A stretch of DNA of 64,000 bases from Hyphomicrobiaceae bacterium (lineage in GTDB: Bacteria; Pseudomonadota; Alphaproteobacteria; Rhizobiales; Hyphomicrobiaceae), in NCBI GenBank assembly GCA_022844275.1, contig JALHMB010000003.1, positions 372,001 through 436,000 of the forward strand, read 5' to 3'. The notes under the pieces are model-generated. The model saw only the letters and a list, made by a program, of their open reading frames with translations. It did no database searches and had not been told where the DNA came from. Shown here piece after piece: positions 43,891 through 51,986 of this stretch. Position numbers and translations under genes: made by a program. The first letter of the stretch is position 1; every line of letters starts with the position of its first letter.

Positions 43891-45822
43891 TCAGTGCTTG
43901 CTGTTCTGCGCGATCACAATGCGCGTGCGGCGTCCGAAGATGAGGCGCCACAGGATCAGCAGCAAGATGAGTGCGGTAAAAGCGAACAGGCTGAGCGCGA
44001 TCGGGTAGCGCGCCCAGAGCAGCAGCGGACTGATCTTGCCCTCCCGCACCGAGCGCACGTCCTCGGCAAAGACGAAGAAGTCGAAGATGGCATCGGAGCG
44101 CGCGATCACGGCGACGGCCTCGACCTGATCGCGGCTCGCGAGAATCGCAGACTGCACACCCGACGCAGTGTAGGCGGCCATGCGAGCAGGTGCGTGGCCG
44201 ACCACGGCAAGCAGGCGCTGCGCCGCCACTGGCTCGAGCGTGTTCATGTAGCGCGAGAGCGACTTGAGATCGGTTTCCGGGAGTGCACGTGCGAGGCGAT
44301 TGAGATCGCGCGGAGGGAGCTCCAGCAGGGGATCGCGATCGGCCCGGGTCAGCCTCGCAAGGCGATTGATCGCAATACGGTCCTCTAGCATCAGAAGGCG
44401 AGAAAGCGCCGACTTGCTCATCTCATCGGGCGGACCGAGGCGATGGAGGTCGTAGGACACGACTTCGGGGAGCTTGTCGTCGGCAATGGCCCACCACTTG
44501 AAGCCCGTTTCGAGCGATTTCGTATCGCGCGCGATGGTGATTGCCTCGGTAGGCATGGTCTCGATGGCGCGATGCAGCGTGCCGTCATTGAGGCGTCGCG
44601 TCAGCGCGGGCTCGCCCTCGCCGGCGAGGATGAGGGCCACAACCTCGTCGAGGCGCGGCAGCTTGGCCGGCGCCACCGTGTCGAGAAAGCGTCGGAAACG
44701 TTCGTCCTTCTCGGCAAGCTCCAGGACTTTCGCGTGGGCGCGGCGGAACTCGCGCCAGATCTCGGTGACGCGATCGGCTGCCGTGCCGGAGATCTCGCGC
44801 GTGTGCTCGTTGATCTGCTCGCCGATGACCTTGGCCAGCTCGTTCTGCACCTTGTCGCGTGTGTCGGCGCTCTTCATCTCGTTGGCGATGATCGGCAGCA
44901 CGCCGTGGCGGAACTCCCAGATATCCTTGGCGATGAGGGCAATGCCGATGCCGCCCGCAACCACGCCGACGATGCGACTCAGGATGGCGCCGACAACGCG
45001 CTGGCCGACATTCATCGCCATGCGCGAGAGCTGGCGGCGTACGATAAGCAGCACGGTACCCGTGAGCCCCTCGCTGCCCTGGACGAGCACCTGTCCCGCT
45101 GAAACCTGTGCGCTCGCCTTGGATGGATCGATCGTAAACTCGCGGCCCGTATCCCGGCTGACGGAGCGCGCGACCATGCCGCCGTAGCGCGGGCCGAGGA
45201 AAGCCTGCACGCATTGGGCGACCGGCTCCGCGGCGGCGCCGAGCCCCTGCTCCATGCGCCGGCCGACTTCATTACCGACGCTGCTCGCGACACCGAGCAC
45301 GGCCTTCTGCATGGCATCGGAGCGAAACACGCGCTCGGATGTCGTCGTCGCGAGCTTCTGCGCCGTTTCCTGGAAAGCGATGGAGCCGATGAGCTCGGTC
45401 CAGCTCGATTCCTCGCGCACCTCGCCGATGGCCACGTCGACCTGACGCCAGAGCACATCGTCGACATTGCCGCGCCGCCACGCCTCGCGCACGATCGGCG
45501 CATAGTCGAGATCGGCGAGGCTCTTCGTCAGCGCCGCCTGCGTGACGCGAGCAACCGCCGCGCGAAAAGCCGCCTCGTCACCCGCCTGGCACTGCTCATA
45601 CTCGGCGCGCGACATCGGAACGGACTGAGAGGCGGGGGTGGGCGCAGCCGAGGGCTCGGATGGCGTCTGCGCGGCGTTCTGGCCCGGCTGGGCTCGGGGC
45701 GAGGGGGACGGGAGAGAGGGCGCGAGCAGCGCTGCGATTAGCGTCGCGACGGTCGCATGTCGACCCCAGCCGAATGGCCCGGAGCTTCCTCTGCTGATTG
45801 CTCGAATTTGCCGCTCGCTCAC
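43891..45822 (-). CDS. Large unknown membrane-anchored protein
   Basis: A 643-residue protein beginning at GTG with GGCGGA upstream. A hydrophobic N-terminal segment (HATVATLIAALLAPSL) precedes a Pro/Ala/Ser-rich linker; a glycine-rich hydrophobic stretch at about 255-300 (VVGAILSRIVGVVAGGIGIALIAKDIW) and a C-terminal helix (LLLWARYPIALSLFAFTALILLLILWRLIFG) with a basic tail suggest it spans or inserts in the membrane. The central part is helical and charged (EINEHTREISGTAADRVTEIW, LLELPPRDLNRLARALPETDLKSLSRYM). I recognise no family. The YbjQ gene follows 12 bases downstream. Confidence 0.75.
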   Translation of the reverse strand: MSERQIRAISRGSSGPFGWGRHATVATLIAALLAPSLPSPSPRAQPGQNAAQTPSEPSAAPTPASQSVPMSRAEYEQCQAGDEAAFRAAVARVTQAALTKSLADLDYAPIVREAWRRGNVDDVLWRQVDVAIGEVREESSWTELIGSIAFQETAQKLATTTSERVFRSDAMQKAVLGVASSVGNEVGRRMEQGLGAAAEPVAQCVQAFLGPRYGGMVARSVSRDTGREFTIDPSKASAQVSAGQVLVQGSEGLTGTVLLIVRRQLSRMAMNVGQRVVGAILSRIVGVVAGGIGIALIAKDIWEFRHGVLPIIANEMKSADTRDKVQNELAKVIGEQINEHTREISGTAADRVTEIWREFRRAHAKVLELAEKDERFRRFLDTVAPAKLPRLDEVVALILAGEGEPALTRRLNDGTLHRAIETMPTEAITIARDTKSLETGFKWWAIADDKLPEVVSYDLHRLGPPDEMSKSALSRLLMLEDRIAINRLARLTRADRDPLLELPPRDLNRLARALPETDLKSLSRYMNTLEPVAAQRLLAVVGHAPARMAAYTASGVQSAILASRDQVEAVAVIARSDAIFDFFVFAEDVRSVREGKISPLLLWARYPIALSLFAFTALILLLILWRLIFGRRTRIVIAQNSKH

Positions 45823-45938
45823 GTTCCGCCGCCAGCCTCGCGCCGCGCACGCTGCATCGCGCGACCGGCTTGGTTAATCACCCCTTGTATATAGCGGCCG
45901 CACTGTGGGTGAACAGTGGCACCGTTCGTCAGGGAACG

Positions 45939-46727
45939 TCAGGGGCCCGATTTCTGTTTCTTCGCCTCGAAGAAGGCCTTGATCGCAGCCTGGGGCTCGC
46001 CCGTGGTATAGGCCTCCGAAATCGCGTCGATACCTGCGTAGACACCTTCCTCGACCGAGACCCGCTCCCAGCGGTTCATGAGCGCCTTCTGGTTGCGTAT
46101 GGCCTTGGGTGTCGCGCGGCCGATGAGGTCGAGCCAGTGGTCCACCGCCGCATCGAGTCCGGCTGCCGGCACGACTTTCTGCACGAAGCCCATGGCCAAT
46201 GCCGCCTCCGCGCCGAACGTCTCGCCGGTGATCAGGATTTCGCGCGTCTTGCCCCAGCCGATGAGGCCCGGCAGCAGCGCCGCTTCGATCACGGAAGGCA
46301 GCCCCATGTGAACCTCGGGCATACCGTAGATGGCGTTGTCGGACGACACGCGCATGTCGCAGCTCGCCGCGACCTCGAGCCCGGCACCGAGGCAGAAGCC
46401 GTTGACACGGCCGATCACCGGCACGGGGCATTCGCGGATCGCAAGGCATGCCTGGTGCAGCCGGGTGATGAAGAGGCGCACACTGTCGGGATCGGCTGCC
46501 CCGAGTTCCCTAAGATCGGCCCCGCCAATGAAAGCCTTGTCGCCCGCGCCAGTGAGGATGATGGCGCGCAGCGCCGCATCTTCGGACAATTTCCTGAACA
46601 TCTGCGCCAGATCGATGATTGTCGGGCTCGCGAGGCAGTTGAGCCGCCGCTGATGGTCGATCGTCACGGTCGCGATACGGCCGCTGCGACGTTCCTCGGT
46701 CTTCACTTGTACGGCGGCTTCGGTCAT
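45939..46727 (-). CDS. Enoyl-CoA hydratase/isomerase family protein
   Basis: A 262-residue crotonase. Oxyanion-hole segments are KAFIGGADLRELG and NGFCLGAGLEVAASCDM, and the catalytic-loop stretch is MPEVHMGLPSVIEAALLPGLIGWG. The start at 46727 gives MTEAAVQV. It shares a divergent region with the unknown gene at 46775. The substrate is not evident; a third beta-oxidation-type hydratase in the window. Confidence 0.87.
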   Translation of the reverse strand: MTEAAVQVKTEERRSGRIATVTIDHQRRLNCLASPTIIDLAQMFRKLSEDAALRAIILTGAGDKAFIGGADLRELGAADPDSVRLFITRLHQACLAIRECPVPVIGRVNGFCLGAGLEVAASCDMRVSSDNAIYGMPEVHMGLPSVIEAALLPGLIGWGKTREILITGETFGAEAALAMGFVQKVVPAAGLDAAVDHWLDLIGRATPKAIRNQKALMNRWERVSVEEGVYAGIDAISEAYTTGEPQAAIKAFFEAKKQKSGP

Positions 46728-46774
46728 TGTGGGCTTCCTGCGTGACTGAAGCCGCACATATGGCAGAAGCCGCA

Positions 46775-47404
46775 ATGCCACTCCAGAACCGCGTTGCCCC
46801 GGATGGCTCGATCGTCGCGATTGGCGCGAGGGGCACCGTCATGGGCAATCGCGGTGGCGCCATTCACGGCCCGGAACGCACGCTCAGCTCTCGCCGCTGG
46901 GCCAGCCGACAGTGGATCTGCTGCCGGCTCGAGTTCAATGGCCGCCATCGCGCGCTCATGCAGCCCGGAAAATATACCGAGCTCTTCTTCCTCGACGAGG
47001 CGACCGCCCTCGCAGCCGGCCACCGTCCTTGTGGGGAATGCCGCCGTCAGGACTTTCTCTGGTTCGCAAAGTTGTGGGCCGAGACCAAGGGCCTCAGTGC
47101 GAGGGCCATGGCCGAGGACATGGATGCCGTCCTGCACAACGAGCGCCTGACACCCGAGCGCAGCAAGCGCACGTACGCCACGAATATCGAGACGCTGCCC
47201 GGCGGCACGTTCGTTCTATGGCAGGGCGCGCCGCATCTCGTTCTCGCCAGCTGGCTCCTGCCTTGGAGTTTCACGGGCTACGGCACGCCCATCGAGCGGC
47301 CGGACACAGGCTCGATAGAAGTGCTCACTCCGCCTTCAATTGTCGCCGTACTTTCGGCCGGTTTCTGCCCCTCACTTCATCCGACGGCGCACGCAGTCGA
47401 TTGA
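46775..47404 (+). CDS. Conserved protein with GHRPCGECRR motif
   Basis: A 209-residue soluble protein. It has a VMGNRGGAIHGPERTL-RRWASRQWICCRLEFNGRHR core, then ELFFLDEATALAAGHRPCGECRRQDFLWF. The CxxC in the latter recalls small metal-binding sites of the Ada N-terminal type, but a second pair is not obvious. The protein type occurs widely in alphaproteobacteria without an assigned role, as far as I recall. Starts at 46775 or 46760 are both possible. Confidence 0.65.
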   Translation: MPLQNRVAPDGSIVAIGARGTVMGNRGGAIHGPERTLSSRRWASRQWICCRLEFNGRHRALMQPGKYTELFFLDEATALAAGHRPCGECRRQDFLWFAKLWAETKGLSARAMAEDMDAVLHNERLTPERSKRTYATNIETLPGGTFVLWQGAPHLVLASWLLPWSFTGYGTPIERPDTGSIEVLTPPSIVAVLSAGFCPSLHPTAHAVD

Positions 47405-47445
47405 GGTTGGCGCCACGCCACCGCTAAGCTCGCCCCGGGGGAACC

Positions 47446-48285
47446 ATGACACGCTCGTCACTCAGGCGCACGCTGCGGCGCGCCTATTGGATTCTCGGCC
47501 TCGTGCTGGCGATCTCACTCGTGGCCAAGCTCGCGTATCACATTCCCGGGCTTTCGGGCACGCAGGCTGCCAGCGTGCTCATGAGCATCTACGACTATCT
47601 CAAGGACATGGCGCTTGTGCTGGTGACCGTCGTCGCGGCCTATCTCGCCAATGTCTTCCAGAGGCGCGCCATCTTCCTCACTGCGCTCAAGGAAGAGTGG
47701 CGGAACATCGTCAAGGCGAAGTCGGCGCTGTTCACGTTCACGCAGCGCGAGGCGCCCAGCCAGGAAGAATACTTCGCCGCGTTCTGCGCGATCTCGGAGT
47801 CGCTCGACAACATGCGCGCGGTCTATGCGAACGTGGGCGAGACACGCGGGCAGATCGGCCTGTACCCCTACGCGCCACTCCACGACATGCGACGCGCACT
47901 GCAGGCGCTGGAGCCCGCAACCGGCCGGCAAGTCACCGCCGAGGACCGCAAGCTCGCACGCGACGCGATCCTGCAGGCGTTCTACGCACTGCGCGAAACA
48001 TTCCTCGAAGAGCTCGATCTCGAAGCACCCGACAACCCCCTGCTCATTCACAACGGCCGTCGCATGAAGAAGCCGGGCGCGCCGGGCTGGGCACGCCGGC
48101 GACAGACGAACCAGCACCGCTATCAGGATCGCACCGTGCCGGCTGATGCGCGGATCACGCCGTTCCTGACTGCCCTCTATGACAAGGAGCAGACGACGGC
48201 CAAGCCCTGGCGGGAGGTCGAGAAGAAGCCTTCCAACGCCACCGCCGAGCCCCGTACGCCGGCCGATGCCTCGGCTCAGGCGTGA
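47446..48285 (+). CDS. Unknown membrane protein with two N-terminal helices
   Basis: A 279-residue protein. Two transmembrane segments (YWILGLVLAISLVAKLAYHI and DMALVLVTVVAAYLANVF) lie in the first 70 residues, followed by a soluble helical domain of about 190 residues (KEEWRNIVKAKSALFTFTQREAPSQEEYFAAFCAISESLDNMRAVYANVGETRGQIGLYPYAP) and a Pro/Thr/Ala-rich tail. The soluble domain would face the cytoplasm. No family recognised. Confidence 0.7.
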   Translation: MTRSSLRRTLRRAYWILGLVLAISLVAKLAYHIPGLSGTQAASVLMSIYDYLKDMALVLVTVVAAYLANVFQRRAIFLTALKEEWRNIVKAKSALFTFTQREAPSQEEYFAAFCAISESLDNMRAVYANVGETRGQIGLYPYAPLHDMRRALQALEPATGRQVTAEDRKLARDAILQAFYALRETFLEELDLEAPDNPLLIHNGRRMKKPGAPGWARRRQTNQHRYQDRTVPADARITPFLTALYDKEQTTAKPWREVEKKPSNATAEPRTPADASAQA

Positions 48286-48319
48286 GGCTATGTAAGGTGC
48301 GTGACTTCGGCGTGCGCGT

Positions 48320-48850
48320 TTAGCGCGCGGGCGTCGAATAGATGGGCGTGATCCGCTGCACGGGCTTCTGCCGGATCTCCTGGTGCGGGCTCTCAAGCGC
48401 CGCGAAGGCCGCGTTGACGCGCCGCGCCATGCCCTCGAGATAGGCTCTAACCTCCTCGGGGAGCTCGGCATTGGCGTAGCGGTCGGGGTGGTAGACCTTG
48501 GCCTTGCGCAGATACGCCGCGCGCAGATCCTCATAAGGCGCACCGAGCGGCAGGCCGAGGATGCCGTGCGGATCGAAGCCGTCCGCATCGCGCATGCGGG
48601 CTAGGCTCTGCCCGCGGGCCGGGCTGATGAGGCGCACGGCGCTGATCACATGTTTGGCGAGATACTGGCGGGGGCCGTCGAATTCCTCGAACTCGACGAA
48701 GGGCGCCGTTCCATTCAGCATGTCCGCAAGCGAGCGCCCTTGGGGGATGGCGAGACGGCCCTTCAACTCCGCGCCGTCAGTCAATGTGAGGGCGACCGAG
48801 GCGCCGGAGGTGTCGCTCCCCGCGCTGTCGACCTTGCTGCGTTCGAACAT
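48320..48850 (-). CDS. J-domain protein with N-terminal PilZ-like/unknown domain
   Basis: A 176-residue protein whose C-terminal 65 residues form a J domain (HGILGLPLGAPYEDLRAAYLRKAKVYHPDRYANAELPEEVRAYLEGMARRVNAAFAAL) with the HPD tripeptide needed to stimulate DnaK ATPase. The N-terminal 105 residues (VALTLTDGAELKGRLAIPQGRSLADMLNGTAPFVEFEEFDG) look beta-rich. The start at 48850 is chosen because the upstream extension is unlike protein. Probably a specialised co-chaperone. Confidence 0.8.
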   Translation of the reverse strand: MFERSKVDSAGSDTSGASVALTLTDGAELKGRLAIPQGRSLADMLNGTAPFVEFEEFDGPRQYLAKHVISAVRLISPARGQSLARMRDADGFDPHGILGLPLGAPYEDLRAAYLRKAKVYHPDRYANAELPEEVRAYLEGMARRVNAAFAALESPHQEIRQKPVQRITPIYSTPAR

Positions 48851-49544
48851 CAGGCAATTCCCGAGATCTGTTCCATTTATGAGCACGACCCAGCGCTCCT
48901 GCCCCGCCTTCGCAAGAACCGTGCAAGGAACCGTCAACCACCGCTTGACCCGGCAGCGCCCAAAGACGCGAATACGTCGAAGCGAGCAACCGCAGGCTGC
49001 GATCGCGATTAACAGTTGCTGTAGCACTTGGTTTGAATATCACCGGCTCGAAGTGGAAAAGCTTTGGATTCAATAGTGGGGATAAACCGTTGACCTTGCT
49101 GTGGCCCTCGGGATGATCGACGTGACTGCAAACACACACTGCCATCTCATCAATTCCTAAGGGGTCTGAAACAATTAACAATTGGTTACGAATCGCCTAC
49201 CGCTGATAGGTGAGAGGGGTTTCATGTTGTTGTTGCGTTGCCTGTGGGCTGGTGTCGGCTACCTGTGCAAAAGCTTGCTGTCTAGCGGCGATGGCGAGTG
49301 TGCATAAGTCGAACTGGTCCGTACCCGTTCAGATCGAATGCCGAAACGCTGCGCGCCCGGCCAAACCGAGACAATCGGTATGGAGCTCACCGATCCCGCA
49401 GCAAAACGAGGGCGACATGTCGAGGGACTTGTCACTTCAGCGGCAATGAACGGTCCGGCTTGCGCCTCTCAGTGTAATCGTCCGCTCGGCCGGCACCCTG
49501 TGCCCGCGTAGGCTGGCCCCAAACATTTGGGGGCATTTGAACCG
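48851..49544. other. Long AT-richer intergenic region
   Basis: 694 bases between divergently transcribed genes without a convincing gene. The zone 49080-49200 is clearly AT-richer than the rest and holds AACAATTAACAATTGG-like sequence, and looks like a promoter region. It also holds a possible 27-codon leader at 49224. I see no palindromic repeat of the families found elsewhere. Confidence 0.5.
49224..49307 (+). CDS. Possible short leader peptide, 27 codons
   Basis: GAGAGGGG ends a few bases before an ATG at 49224; the frame runs 27 codons (MLLLRCLWAGVGYLCKSLLS, then SGDGECA) to a TAA at 49305. It is hydrophobic with three cysteines. Such a short frame can easily occur by chance; the only support is the ribosome binding site and its place about 240 bases ahead of the membrane-protein gene. 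Confidence 0.25.
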   Translation: MLLLRCLWAGVGYLCKSLLSSGDGECA

Positions 49545-50897
49545 ATGAGACACGTTCTAGGTATCCTAGGCGTGCTAGCAGCAAGCGTATTGCTTGCTGT
49601 CTCCGCCGCCATGAACTGGCGCTTCGGATACAGTCTAGGAACGACTGAATTCGACGGGCTGATCTACGGAGCGGCCAGCGCCGCTGCCGACTGCCTGAAG
49701 GCGCTCGTACCGTTCTTCCTGTTCGCAGCCGTAAGAAACCGGATGTGGTCGCAAGCGGCCGCAGCGGTAGTGGTAGGGGTAGTCGTTACCGCCTACTCAC
49801 TGACTTCGGCGCTCGGGCACGCTGCCCTGAACCGGCTCGACACGACTGGGCAACGCGCCCAGCAGACGGCCGTATATCAGGACATGCGCGCCGACGTGAA
49901 ACGGATGGAGGAGCAGGTGGGCTGGATTCCCAAGCACCGCCCCGCCGCCACCGTGGCCAGTGAGATGAATGGTTTGAAAAACCAGATCTACTGGAGCCGC
50001 ACGCAGAGCTGCACCGTGGTCAATGGCAAGTTCAACCGTGATTTCTGCCAGCAGTACCATACGCTGTCGGCAGAGCATGCGAACGCCGTCCAGGCCGCCG
50101 AGCTCAGCCGGAAGATCATGGAAGTGAAGTCGCAGCTGGCCAAAGCCGGCGACAATCACACCGCGCTCACGGAAGCCGATCCGCAGGCAGCCATGCTTGC
50201 CAAGATCGGCGGTCTCGTGTTTGCCGGTCTGAAGGTCGACGACGTCCAGATGGCGCTCACGATCTTCATTGCGCTGCTGCTCGAAGTGGGTTCTGGCTTC
50301 GGCATGTACATTGCCTTCAGCCAGTGGCGACTGCACGACGGCCTGCATAACCCCAAGGTGGCTTCCGCCGCCGCGGTTGGTCGTGCTGCAGCCGCCATGC
50401 CACTCGATGTCGAGGTACAGGCCCCGCTCGCGACCCCGGTCGCAGCTCAGGCCATCGCTACTCCGGCCATCGCCGCGGCACCCGCCGCGGTTCCAGCCAC
50501 ACCGGCAGTACAGGCCATCGCGGCCTCGCCGCCGGCTCCCGCAGTCATTACGCCACCGGCCATCACGGCCAACGACAACACCGATCGGGTTCTTCCCGTC
50601 CAGCGGATGGTCGCACCCGAGAGCGATGTCGAGCGCTTCCATAAGGAGAAAGTCGAGGCTGAAGAAGGTGCAACCATCACTGCCGTTGAACTCTACGACA
50701 GCTACTGCCAATGGTGTGAGGAGCAGGACAAGGAGCCGCTCGCGCTCCCGACTTTCAGCCGTGACTTTGGTGAACTGAAGAGCATCAAGAAGGCGAAGAT
50801 CGCCGGCCGCGTCCGCTACATCGGAATTGCGGTCAAGGGTGCAACAGACCTTGCGGAGGATAAGAACCCGCCGGTCCCAATCACTCGCGCTGCTTAG
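49545..50897 (+). CDS. Orphan membrane protein with primase-type C-terminal winged-helix-like domain
   Basis: A 450-residue protein. Three N-terminal membrane segments (to about residue 90), an extracytoplasmic helical stretch with two cysteines (RTQSCTVVN, NRDFCQQYH), a fourth membrane helix (DDVQMALTIFIALLLEVGSGFGMYIAF), an Ala/Pro-rich linker of about 80 residues, and a C-terminal domain (VELYDSYCQWCEEQDKEPLALPTFSRDFGELKSIKKAKIAGRVRYIGIAV) that resembles the small C-terminal domain of phage/plasmid P4-D5-type primases. No helicase or primase core is present. Such an assembly is unusual; mobile-element origin is possible. A TTG at 49527 is an alternative start. An intrinsic terminator follows at 50921. 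Confidence 0.75.
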   Translation: MRHVLGILGVLAASVLLAVSAAMNWRFGYSLGTTEFDGLIYGAASAAADCLKALVPFFLFAAVRNRMWSQAAAAVVVGVVVTAYSLTSALGHAALNRLDTTGQRAQQTAVYQDMRADVKRMEEQVGWIPKHRPAATVASEMNGLKNQIYWSRTQSCTVVNGKFNRDFCQQYHTLSAEHANAVQAAELSRKIMEVKSQLAKAGDNHTALTEADPQAAMLAKIGGLVFAGLKVDDVQMALTIFIALLLEVGSGFGMYIAFSQWRLHDGLHNPKVASAAAVGRAAAAMPLDVEVQAPLATPVAAQAIATPAIAAAPAAVPATPAVQAIAASPPAPAVITPPAITANDNTDRVLPVQRMVAPESDVERFHKEKVEAEEGATITAVELYDSYCQWCEEQDKEPLALPTFSRDFGELKSIKKAKIAGRVRYIGIAVKGATDLAEDKNPPVPITRAA

Positions 50898-50920
50898 GGC
50901 AGCTTCCTGAAACAGAGAAA

Positions 50921-50945
50921 GGGTCGCTTCGGCGGCCCTTTTTTT
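50921..50945 (+). terminator. Intrinsic terminator after the orphan membrane protein gene
   Basis: A seven-pair stem GGGTCGC/GCGGCCC (one G-T pair) closes a TTCG tetraloop and is followed by seven T residues; 24 bases after the stop codon. A textbook rho-independent terminator for the rightward gene. Confidence 0.9.
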
Positions 50946-51011
50946 GTTGCCTAAGCGGTGGCCTGATTGGGACGTCGAGCAAGCGACGCGATGGCGCACG
51001 CCTCTGGCATG

Positions 51012-51175
51012 CCCCTCGCGCTCCCGCCGGGAGGGACACGCTCCCGGACCCACCCACCATTATGACGAAACCCTGCCGCGACGGACCCGCCTTTCGACCC
51101 CCGGCAAGACTTCGCAGAGCTCTCCGAGTCAAAAGTAAACTGGGGCTCGGGGGTCCCCCGATCGGGTGCAGGGTC
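51012..51175. repeat. GC-rich palindromic intergenic repeat, inverted copy D, and a related hairpin
   Basis: The 404 bases between convergent genes at 50.9 and 51.3 kb hold, on the minus strand, the repeat module one (51123-51174: CCCTGCACCCGATCGGGGG then ACCCCCGAGCCCC and a TTTT-containing tail), the mirror orientation of copies A-C. Next to it, at about 51012-51062, is a different hairpin set (CTCCCGCCGGGAG, then GGGACACGCTCCC). Confidence 0.7.
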
Positions 51176-51301
51176 ATGCCGGAGGCGTGCCAGAGGCAGG
51201 CGGCCCTGCTCACGCTGAAGGCACGATCCCCCATAGGCCCGACAGCACGGAGCCCAGAACGATCCTGCACCGTGGCTATTTTCGGAAATGAGCAGGAAGC
51301 G

Positions 51302-51748
51302 TCAGGCCGGCTGATGCGCGCCACGTGCGGCAGCCTCAAGCGGCGCCGTGCCACTCGCGAGCGCATTCTCGATATCGAAAGCGATGCGCGCGCGCTCGGC
51401 GGCAGACGACCGTTCGACGCGGAACTGCACCTCATTGGCGCCGAGTGTTGCGCCTACTTGGCGGACCCTCGCGAGATTGAGCGAGCGCGCCTTGCTGTCG
51501 AGCGTGCCGACGCGCAATACGCGTGCAGTGCCGGCAGCATCGCGCTGGATGAGCAGGAATGTTGCCTCCGGCATCTCGGGACAGAGGAGAAGGCTCGTCA
51601 CGGTGTGCGTGTAGAGGGTACCTGAAGCGCCGCGCCAGACCTGCTGCACAGGCGCCGTGCTTGCTGCATCGAGCGCGTGACGCGCGGACGCGACATCGCG
51701 CCGCTCCTTCGCACGCTTACTCACGCCTTCTGTCCGACGCACAGCCAT
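51302..51748 (-). CDS. Unknown small protein
   Basis: A 148-residue basic protein of unknown function. It begins MAVRRTEGVSKRAKERRDVA and contains VWRGASGTLYTHTVTSLLLCPEMPEATFLLIQRDAAGTARVLRVG, which looks like paired beta strands. No membrane segment, signal peptide or recognisable motif. Coding nature rests on length and absence of a better frame. Confidence 0.5.
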   Translation of the reverse strand: MAVRRTEGVSKRAKERRDVASARHALDAASTAPVQQVWRGASGTLYTHTVTSLLLCPEMPEATFLLIQRDAAGTARVLRVGTLDSKARSLNLARVRQVGATLGANEVQFRVERSSAAERARIAFDIENALASGTAPLEAAARGAHQPA

Positions 51749-51986
51749 CTGACAACTCTCAACACGCAACAGCGCAGCCCTGCACTCTCGGCCGGTGCGC
51801 ACTAACAATAACTTCCAACGCGGAACACACAGGGCCGCTCAGCGGCTCCCTGGAAGTCTGCTCTATAATCACATTATTCAAGTTCGAGAATTGCTTATCA
51901 CGTCGTTTTGTTAATACGCCCGATATGTGTGACAGGAGTGACACACTTCGTGATCTGCCGGGATCGCTCCACATGAACTTATCTCC

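Noticed and set aside
49210-49449. 79-codon frame MRGVSCCCCVACG...
   Set aside because: No ribosome binding site, cysteine-rich and without a conserved pattern; the alternative 27-codon leader in another frame is more plausible but also weak.
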